NCBI RefSeq assembly: GCF_016461955.1
Contig: NZ_JADMNM010000005.1
Span: 62,001-126,000, forward strand
Reading direction: 5' to 3'
Length of the DNA: 64,000 nt
Origin: Qipengyuania sp. YIM B01966
GTDB lineage: Bacteria > Pseudomonadota > Alphaproteobacteria > Sphingomonadales > Sphingomonadaceae
Shown in pieces: positions 46,633-55,288 of the stretch. Position 1 is the stretch's first letter. Each line of letters begins with the position of its first letter. The position numbers and the translations under genes are program-made. Under the pieces are notes generated by a model that was given only the letters and a program-made list of their open reading frames with translations, was not told the DNA's origin and did no database searches.

Positions 46633-48498
46633 TTGGCGACGAATGACGACCCGACCAGCGCGATGCTGCGGCAAATGATGGAGCTTCTGGCACGCAGCGT
46701 GCAGGATTTCTGGCAGAGCGTGATGCCGGCTGGACTGAACGCCGCCGCACCGGCGAGCCCCGGGGGCCACAGTGACGCCGCGCACTGGGCAGGTCTCGCG
46801 CAGCGGATGCAGCAGGCGTGGCTAGATTTTCACAGCGCGGCGATGCCCGAAGCGGCGGCCAAGCTGGCCGATCCGGCGCCGTGGCTCGCCCTGATGGAGC
46901 AATGGTCGGGCCAGCTCCCGATGGCTGGTTCGCAGGGATTCCAGCAATTATGGGCGGACAATCTGGCGCTGTGGACCAGTGTCATGAGCGGCGCCGGTGC
47001 GACACAAGCTGAGACTGCCGGACTGCCCCGGCGCGACCGGCGCTTTCGTGATGAACGATGGAGCGGCCATCCGGTATTCATATTGATCCACCAGACCTAT
47101 CTGATGATGGCTGAACGCATTGCCGCGATGGTCGATGATCTGCCCGCTGTCGCGCCGGACAAGCGCGAACAGATGCGCTTCGCCACCCGGGCGATGCTCG
47201 AGGCGCTGAGCCCGGCCAACTTCGCGCTGACCAATCCGCTGGTGCTCGAGAAGACGCTCGAAACGCGCGGCGAGAACCTCGTCCGCGGGATGGAGCACAT
47301 GCTCGCCGACATGAAGCGCGGCCAGTTGACGCATACGGATCCCGACGCGTTCAAGCTGGGCGAAAACCTCGCGACGACGCCGGGCAAGGTGGTGCACGAA
47401 ACGCCGCTCTACCAGCTCATCCAATACACCCCGACGACGAAGCAGGTCGGGGCAATCCCGCTGGTCATCTTCCCGCCCTGGATCAACCGCTTCTACATTC
47501 TCGATCTCAATCCCAAAAAGAGCTTCATCCGCTGGGCAGTCGAACAGGGGCTGACGACCTTTGTGGTGAGCTGGAAATCGGCCGATGCCAGCATGGCCGA
47601 TGTCGTGTGGGACGATTACATCGCCGCACAGATCGAAGCGATCGACCATGTCCGCGCCCGGCTCAACGTGCCATCGGTGCACACGATCGGCTATTGCGTG
47701 GCCGGCACGACGCTGGCCGCGACGCTCGCGGTGCTGGCCAAGATGGGCGAGGCCGACAAGGTCACCAGCGCGACATTTTTCACCGCGCAGGTCGATTTTG
47801 CCGATGCGGGCGAGCTGCTGCATTTCATCGACCAGCAGCAACTGGCATCAGTCAGCGCCCTGGCCAGCGAAGGTTACCTCGATGGGCGGGTGATGGCCGC
47901 CACCTTCAATATGTTGCGCGGGACCGACCTCATCTGGAACTACGTGGTCAACAACTACCTGCTCGGCGAGGAATATCCGGCGTTCGACCTGCTGCACTGG
48001 AACGGCGATGTCACCAACCTGCCCGCACGCTGGCACAAGGATTACCTCGAACAGCTTTACCGCGATAACCGGCTGGTCGAGGCCAACTCACTCGAGGCTC
48101 TGGGATTCGGCATCGATCTGGGTCAGGTAGCGACGCCGTCCTATGTCCAGGCGGGTAAGGAAGACCATATCGCGCCGGCGGACAGCGTGTGGAAGATCAC
48201 CCGCCACTTTACTGGCCCGATCCGCTTCGTGCTGGCGGGCTCGGGCCATATTGCCGGCGTGGTCAATCCGCCGGATTCGGGCAAATACCAATATTGGACC
48301 AACGACGAACCCGTCCGCACGCTGGAGGAATTCCGTGCCGGCGCCACCGAGCATCCGGGCAGCTGGTGGCCGGACTGGATCGAATGGATTCGCGCGCATG
48401 ATGCCAAAACCGTCGCGGCCAAGGGCAAGCGCGTGCCGGGGGGTGCAGGCGACACCGTGATCGAGGACGCGCCGGGGCGTTATGTCATGACCCGCTGA
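46633..48498 (+). CDS. phaC: Class I poly(3-hydroxyalkanoate) synthase
   Basis: PhaC polymerises 3-hydroxyacyl-CoA into storage granules. The 621-residue size and single-gene form fit class I. The nucleophile Cys355 sits in the lipase-like box GYCVAGT. The conserved PPWINRFYILDLNPKKSF, TTFVVSWKSAD and GSGHIAGVVNPP regions are present. The start is TTG 46633 with AGGAG seven bases before it. A phasin gene follows with its own promoter. PhaA/PhaB are not in the window. Confidence 0.97.
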   Translation: MATNDDPTSAMLRQMMELLARSVQDFWQSVMPAGLNAAAPASPGGHSDAAHWAGLAQRMQQAWLDFHSAAMPEAAAKLADPAPWLALMEQWSGQLPMAGSQGFQQLWADNLALWTSVMSGAGATQAETAGLPRRDRRFRDERWSGHPVFILIHQTYLMMAERIAAMVDDLPAVAPDKREQMRFATRAMLEALSPANFALTNPLVLEKTLETRGENLVRGMEHMLADMKRGQLTHTDPDAFKLGENLATTPGKVVHETPLYQLIQYTPTTKQVGAIPLVIFPPWINRFYILDLNPKKSFIRWAVEQGLTTFVVSWKSADASMADVVWDDYIAAQIEAIDHVRARLNVPSVHTIGYCVAGTTLAATLAVLAKMGEADKVTSATFFTAQVDFADAGELLHFIDQQQLASVSALASEGYLDGRVMAATFNMLRGTDLIWNYVVNNYLLGEEYPAFDLLHWNGDVTNLPARWHKDYLEQLYRDNRLVEANSLEALGFGIDLGQVATPSYVQAGKEDHIAPADSVWKITRHFTGPIRFVLAGSGHIAGVVNPPDSGKYQYWTNDEPVRTLEEFRAGATEHPGSWWPDWIEWIRAHDAKTVAAKGKRVPGGAGDTVIEDAPGRYVMTR

Positions 48499-48508
48499 GG
48501 CCCGTTTA

Positions 48509-48523
48509 TTGTGCAGTGCACAA
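48509..48523 (+). promoter_or_regulatory. Operator-like palindrome upstream of the phasin gene
   Basis: TTGTGCA-G-TGCACAA is a perfect 7-1-7 inverted repeat upstream of the -35 of the phasin promoter. TGCA-rich palindromes of this kind are bound by PhaR-type regulators in other PHA producers; binding here is inferred. Confidence 0.55.
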
Positions 48524-48529
48524 AAATCC

Positions 48530-48558
48530 TTGCGTTCGGGAGCTGAAACGCTTATTGT
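48530..48558 (+). promoter_or_regulatory. Phasin gene promoter
   Basis: TTGCGT (48530-48535) and TATTGT (48553-48558) are separated by 17 bases. The -10 overlaps a second, imperfect dyad, TTATTGTGC ... GCAGCATAA (48552-48572), so a regulator bound there would block the promoter. Confidence 0.5.
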
Positions 48559-48594
48559 GCGTTGCAGCATAAATCACCGTGCAAGGATTACATC

Positions 48595-49266
48595 ATGGCT
48601 GACACCGTCAACCAGAACGACTTCAAGACCGAAGCGAAGCAGGCCGAAGCCAGCGCGGCTACGGTCGACGCCACCGCGAAGAAGCCGATCGAAGCGACCG
48701 CCGCCCCGGCGACCAAGACCACTGTCGACCGCAAGCCTGCGGCGCGGACCGTTACCAAGCGCAAGCCGGCCGCCGGCAAGCGCGCCGCCGCCGCTGTTGC
48801 TACCCCGAAGGAACCGAAGATGACCCAGACCACCAACAACGCCAACAATTCCCAGCAGACCGTCGCCGAAGCTGGCGCCGACGTGCAGAACCGCGTGCGT
48901 GCCGCTTACGAGCGGAGCACCGAAATGACCGGCGAGATGACCGAGTTTGCCAAGGGCAACGTCGAAGCCATGGTTGCATCGGGCCGCATTCTGGCCGCCG
49001 GTCTGCAGGATTTCGCCCGCAGCGAAATCGAAGCGGTCAAGTCGGCTTACGAAACCATGACCGACGATATGCGCCAGATGGCTGCCGTGAAGTCGCCGGC
49101 CGAACTGCTGCAGCTCCAGAGTGAAATCATGCGCCGCAACTTCGACGCGATGATCAAGCACGGCTCGAAGAACACCGAGAACATGGTTCGCCTCGCCAAT
49201 GACGCCTTCGCTCCGCTGTCGAACCGGATGAGCCTGGCCGCTGAAAAGGTTGCCAAGGCCGCCTGA
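48595..49266 (+). CDS. Phasin family protein
   Basis: Phasins coat PHA granules. The 223-residue protein has a low-complexity N-terminus rich in Ala, Lys and Thr ([20 protein letters not shown]), which may bind DNA or polymer. The phasin helical domain runs from about residue 95, with [20 protein letters not shown] and [22 protein letters not shown] 48595 follows AAGGA. It ends before a strong terminator. Its promoter carries PhaR-like palindromes, which fits granule-linked control. Confidence 0.9.
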   Translation: MADTVNQNDFKTEAKQAEASAATVDATAKKPIEATAAPATKTTVDRKPAARTVTKRKPAAGKRAAAAVATPKEPKMTQTTNNANNSQQTVAEAGADVQNRVRAAYERSTEMTGEMTEFAKGNVEAMVASGRILAAGLQDFARSEIEAVKSAYETMTDDMRQMAAVKSPAELLQLQSEIMRRNFDAMIKHGSKNTENMVRLANDAFAPLSNRMSLAAEKVAKAA

Positions 49267-49305
49267 GCGCGCGCCGTGTGGCGCCTCGGGCGCTGAACAA
49301 CAGAT

Positions 49306-49335
49306 ACGGGCCGGAAGAGCGATCTTCCGGCCCGT
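49306..49335 (+). terminator. Intrinsic terminator after the phasin gene
   Basis: A perfect 13-base stem (ACGGGCCGGAAGA / TCTTCCGGCCCGT) with loop GCGA is followed by TTTCCTTT. It ends the phaC-phasin transcript before clpS. Confidence 0.85.
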
Positions 49336-49379
49336 TTCCTTTGACCGCGCATCTTGCGCTTCTGCACCGGAAACGTGAT

Positions 49380-49784
49380 ATGGCCGCGATGATGGCCCGC
49401 TTCGCCCCAACCTTTCCGCAAGTCACCTCGCACTGGGCAGGCAATGACGATGCGGATGGCCAGAGCCCCGGCGGCGGCGATGACGGGGCCGGTCAGGTTG
49501 GCATCGCCACCCGCACGCGCACCCGGCCCAAGAAGCCCAGCCAGTACCGCGTGCTGCTGCTCAATGACGATTACACGCCGATGGAATTCGTCGTCATGGT
49601 GCTCAAGCGGTTCTTCCGCATGGACATGGAACAGGCGACGCGGGTGATGCTGCACGTCCACCAGAAGGGCGTCGGCGTGTGCGGCGTGTTCACTTACGAG
49701 GTGGCGGAAACCAAGGTCAATCAGGTGATGGACTTCGCGCGGCAGAACCAGCACCCGCTGCAATGCACGCTGGAGAAGGCGTAG
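49380..49784 (+). CDS. clpS: ATP-dependent Clp protease adaptor ClpS
   Basis: ClpS brings N-degron proteins to ClpAP. The 134-residue protein has an extended disordered N-terminus ([13 protein letters not shown]) and the core [20 protein letters not shown], with the conserved NDDxTPMxFV substrate pocket, then [22 protein letters not shown] 49380 follows GGAAA; 49389 or 49392 are alternatives. ClpA is not adjacent. Confidence 0.95.
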   Translation: MAAMMARFAPTFPQVTSHWAGNDDADGQSPGGGDDGAGQVGIATRTRTRPKKPSQYRVLLLNDDYTPMEFVVMVLKRFFRMDMEQATRVMLHVHQKGVGVCGVFTYEVAETKVNQVMDFARQNQHPLQCTLEKA

Positions 49785-49789
49785 CCCAT

Positions 49790-51007
49790 TTGCTGCGCTT
49801 CCTCCCCGCCATCGACCGGTACATTCTGCGCCTGGTGCTGGTGCCGATGCTGGGCGTGTTCGTCATTGCCGCGTCGCTGTTGATCCTCGACAAGATGCTG
49901 CGCCTGTTCGATTTCGTGGCGGTCGAAGGCGGCCCGGTTGGCGTGGTGTTCAAGATGCTCGGCGCGCTGATCCCCGAATATGCCAGCCTCGCCATCCCGC
50001 TTGGTCTGATGCTGGGCATCCTGCTCGCCTTCCGCAAGCTGGCGACCACCAGCGAACTCGACGTGATGCGTGCGGTGGGGCTGTCCTATACGCGCCTGCT
50101 GCGTGTGCCCTATGCGATCACGCTGATCCTGCTGGCGCTCAATGCGGCGCTGGTGTTCTATGTGCAGCCGATCAGCCGCTATTACTACGAGCAGCTCGAA
50201 TATGATCTTCGCTCCGGCTCGCTGGGCGCATCGATCAAGGTGGGCGAATTCACCTCGCTGGCCGACCGGATGGCGCTGCGGATCGAGCGCAGCGAGGAGG
50301 ACGGGCGGCGGCTCATCGGCATTTTCGCGCGAGTGGCCAATGAGCGCGGACAGGTGCTGTCAATCACGGCGCGCGAGGGGGAATTCCTCTCGACCAGCGA
50401 CAATCCCGACACGATCATCCTCAGTCTGGCCGATGGCACGATCGTGCAAGACATGAACACCGGCAGCCCGCGCGTGCTCAGCTTCACGCGGCACAATCTG
50501 CCGATCGATCTGCCGGCGATCGAACGCTTCCGGGCGCGCGGGGATGCCGAACGCGAATATATCCTGCCCGAATTGCTGCGCATCGGCTGGGACCGCGACG
50601 CGCCGGATGACAAGCAGGATGCCAGCCAGGCCAGCTTCCATTTCCGGCTGGTCGAGGTGGTAATGATGCTGCTGATGCCGCTCTTGGCAGTCGCGCTGGC
50701 GATCCCGCCCAAGCGTTCGACATCGGCGCTCGGCGTGTTCCTGTCGGTCGTGCTGGTCGTCGCGTATCACAAGATCAACCAGTATGGCGAAGATGTCGCA
50801 GCACTCGGGCGGGTCGATCCGATCATCGCCCTGTGGGTGCCCTTCGCACTGTTCGCCGCGCTGATCCTGTGGTGGTATCACCGGGTAGCGAACGTCCCCG
50901 GCGGCCAGGCAATCGGCGCGCTCGAAGCTTGGTTTGCCAAACTGGCCAAGCGGCTGCGGCGGCTGGTGGCGCGGCGGCGACCCGATCCGGTGATGGGCGG
51001 CGCCTAG
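49790..51007 (+). CDS. lptF: LPS export permease LptF
   Basis: LptF and LptG form the inner-membrane part of the LptB2FG transporter that extracts lipopolysaccharide. The 405-residue protein has six membrane helices (three at each end) around a periplasmic beta-jellyroll domain, with IPEYASLAIPLGLMLGILLAFRKL and the typical SELDVMRAVGLSYTRLL cytoplasmic coupling loop. The start is TTG 49790, just after the clpS stop. LptG follows four bases after its end. Confidence 0.88.
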   Translation: MLRFLPAIDRYILRLVLVPMLGVFVIAASLLILDKMLRLFDFVAVEGGPVGVVFKMLGALIPEYASLAIPLGLMLGILLAFRKLATTSELDVMRAVGLSYTRLLRVPYAITLILLALNAALVFYVQPISRYYYEQLEYDLRSGSLGASIKVGEFTSLADRMALRIERSEEDGRRLIGIFARVANERGQVLSITAREGEFLSTSDNPDTIILSLADGTIVQDMNTGSPRVLSFTRHNLPIDLPAIERFRARGDAEREYILPELLRIGWDRDAPDDKQDASQASFHFRLVEVVMMLLMPLLAVALAIPPKRSTSALGVFLSVVLVVAYHKINQYGEDVAALGRVDPIIALWVPFALFAALILWWYHRVANVPGGQAIGALEAWFAKLAKRLRRLVARRRPDPVMGGA

Positions 51008-51011
51008 TTTC

Positions 51012-52109
51012 ATGCAACTCGACTTCTTCCCCTCACGCACGTTGACGTTCTACCTTGCGCGACTGTTCTTCACCCGGATCGTGGCGATGCTGTTCGTGCT
51101 GGTGCTGGTGCTGATGATGCTCGACCTGCTGGGCACCAGTGGCGACATTCTGGCGGTTCCCGGCAACGGACAGGCGGAAGTGCTGCATTACGCCATGCTC
51201 AGAATACCCCAGCTTATCGCGCGGTTCCTGCCCTATGCCGTATTGCTGGCGACGATTATCACGCTGATCGCGCTAAACCAGAATAGCGAGGTGGTGGCGA
51301 TGAAGGCGGCCGGGCTGTCGGCCCATCAGGTGCTCGCCCCGTTGCTGCTGACGGCGGCGCTGTTTTCCGCCGGCAGCTTCCTGTTCAACGAACGCGTGGT
51401 GACCCGCGCCACGGCGACGCTGTCGGCATGGGAAGCCAACGATTACGCGCCCGTCGCCGCTGGCTCGGAGGTCCGCACCCACGTCTATCTGGCCGACGGC
51501 CCCAACATTCTCTACGCGCAATCCATCACCGGCACCGGCGATGCGATGCGGATGACCGGGGTCACCTGGTACGAGCGCACGGCGCAGGGAATGCTGGTGC
51601 GCGAAGTCCGCGCGCCGCGCGCGCATTACACGGGCGCCGGCTGGCAGTTGCAGGATGCGCGGATTTTCGACGTTGCCAGCGCCCGCACCGCGCTTGCGGG
51701 AACGATGGTTGTCGCGCCCGGCCTGACCCCGACCGAGGCGGCGCTGGGCAAGGTCGATGCCGAGAGCATTCCGTTCTGGCGCCTGAAGCCGGTTATCGAC
51801 ACGCTGGAGGGCGCTGGCCGGCGCACGGCCGAATTGCGTGCGCAGTGGTGGCACAAGCTGTCGGGGCCGCTGTCGGCCTTCCTGATGCCGCTGCTGGGTG
51901 CGGTGGCGGCCTTCGGGCTTGCTCGCTCGGGCCAGCTATTTGTCCGCGCAATCGTGGGCATGGCGCTCGGCTTTGCCTATTTCGTGGTCGACAATGCAGC
52001 GCTGGCGATGGGCAGCTTCGGCGGCTATCCGCCGTTCCTCGCGGCGTGGGCGCCCTTCGTGCTGTTTCTGTTCATCGGCGAAGCGGTGCTGATCCGCACC
52101 GAGGAATAG
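51012..52109 (+). CDS. lptG: LPS export permease LptG
   Basis: The 365-residue partner of LptF has the same YjgP/YjgQ layout, with IPQLIARFLPYAVLLATIITL and NSEVVAMKAAGLSAHQVL coupling region, a periplasmic domain (residues 110 to 260) and three final helices. ATG 51012 lies four bases after lptF, so translation is coupled. LptB and LptC are not in the window. Confidence 0.88.
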   Translation: MQLDFFPSRTLTFYLARLFFTRIVAMLFVLVLVLMMLDLLGTSGDILAVPGNGQAEVLHYAMLRIPQLIARFLPYAVLLATIITLIALNQNSEVVAMKAAGLSAHQVLAPLLLTAALFSAGSFLFNERVVTRATATLSAWEANDYAPVAAGSEVRTHVYLADGPNILYAQSITGTGDAMRMTGVTWYERTAQGMLVREVRAPRAHYTGAGWQLQDARIFDVASARTALAGTMVVAPGLTPTEAALGKVDAESIPFWRLKPVIDTLEGAGRRTAELRAQWWHKLSGPLSAFLMPLLGAVAAFGLARSGQLFVRAIVGMALGFAYFVVDNAALAMGSFGGYPPFLAAWAPFVLFLFIGEAVLIRTEE

Positions 52110-52113
52110 ACCC

Positions 52114-53199
52114 TCAGCGCCAGCGCATCGTGCTGCGGGCGATGCGCCCGATCAGCGGCGCCATGCCGGCATGGTTCGCCCCGTCATAGGTCGATCCCGC
52201 GCCCAGCTCGACCACCAGCCGGCGATGCGCCTCGGGCAGCGCGTGATAGGGCATCGAGGGCATCAGATGATGCAGCGCATGATAGCGCAGGCCCACCGGC
52301 GCCCAGATCTCGGCAATCCGGCCGGGCGGCGGAACATTGACCGAATCGAGGAACTGCGCCGTCACGCTCATCGGCTCGCCATCGTTCTCCCACAGATGCG
52401 CCACCAGCGTGCGTAACTGGTTCAGCACGGCAGCAAGCGCCATCACCGCCAGTGCAATCAGCAACGGACGCCAGCCATAAATCGCGCTGGCGGTGATCAG
52501 ACCGATCGCCCAAACGCTACCCGCCAGTTCCTGCCAGAACACGCGCGGGCGCAACTCGTCATCCGGGGGGCGCCGGCGAAAATCGGGATTGATCGCCAGC
52601 GCGGAGAACCGCTGCCACACCAGGCGGCGCAGCGGCGGGATCACTACGCCGAGCGGCACCAGCACAGCAAAGCGCAGCAGCAGCGCCACCGGCAGAAGCA
52701 TCGCAATCAGCACGAAAAGGGGCAGCGACCACGGCTTCATCATAGCCAGCGGCAAATATTCGGGATCTTCCACCGTGCCGTAGCGGGTTCGCTGGTGATG
52801 CAGCATATGGACCCCTTCATACATGAAGGACGGCGTCAGCAGCGGCACCCCGACCAGCGCGTTCCAGCCGAACCTAAACCCCGGTAGCGCATTGCGGTGG
52901 ATGTGCGACAGTTCGTGAATGAACAACGTCGCGCGGTACAGCGCCAGCGCCGACACGACCGCGCACAGCACGGCCACGGCCGGATTGCCGGCAACGATCG
53001 CGCCAGCAAGCGCCGCATAGCCGAGCACGGCGGAACCGGTCATGTCGGCCCAGTAGATTGCCGGGCGCGCAGTGCCGAGGTCCTTGGTCAGATCGCGCGC
53101 CGCGCGCAGCATCGCCTTGTCGTCGCCCGCACGCAGCCGCGCCTGTACCGCCGGAGCGGGGGCGTGATCGATCAAGGGCGAGGCAGCAACAGACTTCAT
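52114..53199 (-). CDS. Fatty acid desaturase family protein
   Basis: The 361-residue membrane di-iron protein has the three histidine boxes FIHELSHIH, HMLHHQRTRYG and YHALHHLMPSMPYH. Hydrophobic helices lie between them (SLPLFVLIAMLLPVALLLRF). It introduces a double bond or hydroxyl into an acyl chain or a carotenoid; the second option is possible in this group. ATG 53199 is preceded by no strong ribosome site. It is divergent from the GNAT-like gene. Confidence 0.88.
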   Translation of the reverse strand: MKSVAASPLIDHAPAPAVQARLRAGDDKAMLRAARDLTKDLGTARPAIYWADMTGSAVLGYAALAGAIVAGNPAVAVLCAVVSALALYRATLFIHELSHIHRNALPGFRFGWNALVGVPLLTPSFMYEGVHMLHHQRTRYGTVEDPEYLPLAMMKPWSLPLFVLIAMLLPVALLLRFAVLVPLGVVIPPLRRLVWQRFSALAINPDFRRRPPDDELRPRVFWQELAGSVWAIGLITASAIYGWRPLLIALAVMALAAVLNQLRTLVAHLWENDGEPMSVTAQFLDSVNVPPPGRIAEIWAPVGLRYHALHHLMPSMPYHALPEAHRRLVVELGAGSTYDGANHAGMAPLIGRIARSTMRWR

Positions 53200-53316
53200 G
53201 TGGACTCGTGAATGGCACCGGCCGGCGAACCAAGGACCCGGCGCTGCTTGACAAACCTTCCCAATCACAGAACGGGCTAACCGAGGCTGAACGCCGTCGC
53301 CGTGGCAGGAAAGACC

Positions 53317-54474
53317 GTGACAACGCCCGAGATAAGCATCACCGCCGTCACCGACAAGGCCGGGCGGGCCGCCTTCGTTGACCTCGGCCGCAGCTTTGCG
53401 GGCCAGACGCCCCACTCGGTGCCGCAATTGCGCTCCGAGCTGCTCGAGCTGGTCGATCCTGGCAAAAACCCCTTTTTCGGCCATGCCGACGTGCAATTGT
53501 TCATCGCCCATCGCGCGGGCCGGCCGGTAGGGCGCATCTCGGCGCATATCGACCGCCTGGCGCTGGTCCAGCCGCCTGAACAGGGCATGGGTCCGGGAAC
53601 GGGCAATTTCGGCTATTTCGACGCTGCCGACGAACAGGTTGCCCGCGCGCTGCTGGCGCGCGCGGAGCAGTGGCTGCGCGAGCACGGGATGAACCGCGCC
53701 CTCGGGCCGATCTCGCTATCGATCTGGGAAGAGCCGGGGCTGCTGGTGGCGGGCCACGACCATGCGCCATCGCTGCTGATGGGGCACCATCCGCCGCATT
53801 ATCAGGGCTGGATCGAAGGCGCTGGGTACACTCCGGCCAAGCGGCTGCTGACCTATCGCCTACCGATCACCGGCGATTTCCCGCCCCTGATCGCGCGGAT
53901 CGTCCAGTCGGGCGAACGCAATCCGAAGATCGCCCTGCGCCGCGCGGGCGAAGTCGACTACGAGGGCGATGTGCGGATTATCCTCGCGATCCTCAACGAT
54001 GCGTGGTCGGACAATTGGGGCTTTGTCCCCTTCACCGACCGCGAAATCGCCTATGCGGCTAAGAAGCTCAAACCGCTGGTCCACCCCGAGCTGGTGCGTA
54101 TTGCCGAGGTCGAGGGCGAGCCGGTCGCGTTCATGCTGACCTTCCCCGACATGAACGAGTTGCTCGCGCGGATCGATGGCCAGCTGTTTCCGTTGGGCTG
54201 GCTGCGCGCGCTGCGCTGGATGCGCCGGCCGCGCGCAAAGACCATGCGGGTGCCGCTGATGGGCGTGCTCAAGAAACTTCAGAACTCGCGCCTTGCCAGC
54301 CAGCTCGCTTTCATGATGATCGAATCGATCCGCCACGACGCCACCCGTCAGTTCGGCGCGACCGAGGGCGAGTTCGGCTGGATTCTCGAGGACAATAAGG
54401 GGATGGTCGCGATCGCCGAAGCGATCGATGCGCGGATTAGCCGCGAATATCTGATCTACGAAAAAGCGCTGTAA
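53317..54474 (+). CDS. GNAT-fold acyltransferase-like protein
   Basis: The protein of about 385 residues has an N-terminal half with FVDLGRSFAGQTPHSVPQLRSEL and VGRISAHIDRLA, and a C-terminal half with EVEGEPVAFMLTFPDMNELL. Both look like GNAT N-acyltransferase elements. Similar proteins are found in alphaproteobacteria, sometimes labelled dATP pyrophosphohydrolase without evidence. GTG 53317 is chosen because AGGAAAG lies directly upstream; GTG 53302 is in frame as well. The EcfG-type promoter of the next gene follows it. Confidence 0.7.
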   Translation: MTTPEISITAVTDKAGRAAFVDLGRSFAGQTPHSVPQLRSELLELVDPGKNPFFGHADVQLFIAHRAGRPVGRISAHIDRLALVQPPEQGMGPGTGNFGYFDAADEQVARALLARAEQWLREHGMNRALGPISLSIWEEPGLLVAGHDHAPSLLMGHHPPHYQGWIEGAGYTPAKRLLTYRLPITGDFPPLIARIVQSGERNPKIALRRAGEVDYEGDVRIILAILNDAWSDNWGFVPFTDREIAYAAKKLKPLVHPELVRIAEVEGEPVAFMLTFPDMNELLARIDGQLFPLGWLRALRWMRRPRAKTMRVPLMGVLKKLQNSRLASQLAFMMIESIRHDATRQFGATEGEFGWILEDNKGMVAIAEAIDARISREYLIYEKAL

Positions 54475-54491
54475 GGCACGCCGGGCTATCG

Positions 54492-54517
54492 GGAACCAGC
54501 CGCGGCCATATCCCGTT
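54492..54517 (+). promoter_or_regulatory. EcfG-type promoter of the response regulator gene
   Basis: GGAAC at 54492-54496, 17 bases, then CGTT at 54514-54517. This is the general stress sigma (EcfG) consensus. It lies 60 bases upstream of the single-domain response regulator start. Confidence 0.8.
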
Positions 54518-54577
54518 AAAAGCCCTTGGACCAAAGGCTGCGCTTCGCACCAGGCCGGTGAGGATTAGGGTGGGTCA

Positions 54578-55009
54578 ATGAGCAGGAAAGCGCCAGCCGT
54601 AGAAGGGGCCACGCCGTTCAACCGCGCGCTGGTGGTCGAAGATGACGGCCTCATCGCGATGACGATCGAACAGGCGCTGCTCGATGCCGGATGCGCGGAA
54701 GTGCGGTTGTCCGCTTCAACGGTAGATGCGATGGACGTGTTGCGCGCGTGGCATCCTGACGTCGTCGTGCTCGACGTCCACCTCTCGGACCGCAACGATG
54801 GCTGGGCGATTGCGGAACTGCTGCGCGAGCTGGGTCCGTCGCGGCCGCAGATCATCTTTTCGACCGGGGCCCCCGATGCCATCCCGCCGCACGTCGCCGA
54901 GCTCGGAAGTGTGCTCGAAAAGCCGTACCAAGCCGATGCGTTGATCGCATTGCTCCGCCAGCCGGCCAAAAGCGGGCTGCTATCGCGCATAAAGAACGCG
55001 CTTCAATGA
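54578..55009 (+). CDS. Single-domain response regulator
   Basis: The 143-residue protein is a receiver domain only: VVEDDGLIAM (acidic pocket), phosphorylation site Asp66 in VVVLDVHLS, a threonine in IIFSTGAPDA and the lysine in LEKPYQ. FxTGxx after strand 4 resembles the FAT GUY single-domain regulators (SdrG type) that tune the general stress response in sphingomonads. The EcfG promoter upstream and the phyR gene downstream support this. Confidence 0.85.
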   Translation: MSRKAPAVEGATPFNRALVVEDDGLIAMTIEQALLDAGCAEVRLSASTVDAMDVLRAWHPDVVVLDVHLSDRNDGWAIAELLRELGPSRPQIIFSTGAPDAIPPHVAELGSVLEKPYQADALIALLRQPAKSGLLSRIKNALQ

Positions 55010-55047
55010 AGCCTTCACTGGCTTGTAACGACTCACCCTTCGCCCAG

Positions 55048-55132
55048 AAAAAAAAGGCCTTCGTCTGCGACGAAGGCCTTTTGGGATCGTATCACTGCCG
55101 CTTGGACGGGAGGGGGGTCTCGGCGGTGATAT
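55048..55132 (-). ncRNA. Predicted general stress small RNA (GsrN-like)
   Basis: An RNA of about 85 bases is predicted on the minus strand between the response regulator gene and phyR. The promoter is GGAAC-N16-CATT (55163 to 55139), an EcfG match with one mismatch. The RNA would open with TATCAC (55131-55126) paired to GTGATA (55095-55090) and GCCG with CGGC, leaving a 20-base loop AGACCCCCCTCCCGTCCAAG that shows a C-rich, anti-Shine-Dalgarno-like stretch. A second hairpin, AAAAGGCCTTCGTC / GACGAAGGCCTTTT, is followed by eight Ts (55055-55048), a strong terminator. Layout matches GsrN of Caulobacter (sigma-T controlled, C-rich 5' loop). No coding sequence fits here. Expression is not shown. 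Confidence 0.6.
55052..55082. terminator. Strong hairpin terminator, best on the minus strand
   Basis: A perfect 14-base stem with loop TGC (plus strand) lies at 55052-55082. On the minus strand it is followed by eight Ts, and on the plus strand by none beyond the TTTT in the stem. It ends the predicted sRNA and can also end the response regulator transcript. Confidence 0.85.
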
Positions 55133-55138
55133 AACAAT

Positions 55139-55163
55139 AATGAACCGCCCGCAGGATGGTTCC
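55139..55163 (-). promoter_or_regulatory. EcfG-like promoter of the predicted sRNA
   Basis: On the minus strand GGAAC (55163-55159), 16 bases, then CATT (55142-55139), one change from the CGTT consensus. The spacer shares GGGCGGTT with the nepR promoter. Transcription would start near 55132, exactly where the first sRNA hairpin begins. Confidence 0.55.
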
Positions 55164-55288
55164 CGACGGGCGAATGAAATTTCACGCGCAGCCCGGCGCA
55201 TCGGCGGCGCAGGTTGTCAAACGGTGCGCAGTCTGCTCTTTGCGCCGTCATTCATCTGCCGCGCTCGGCGGCTATCCGTGGGAACTAC

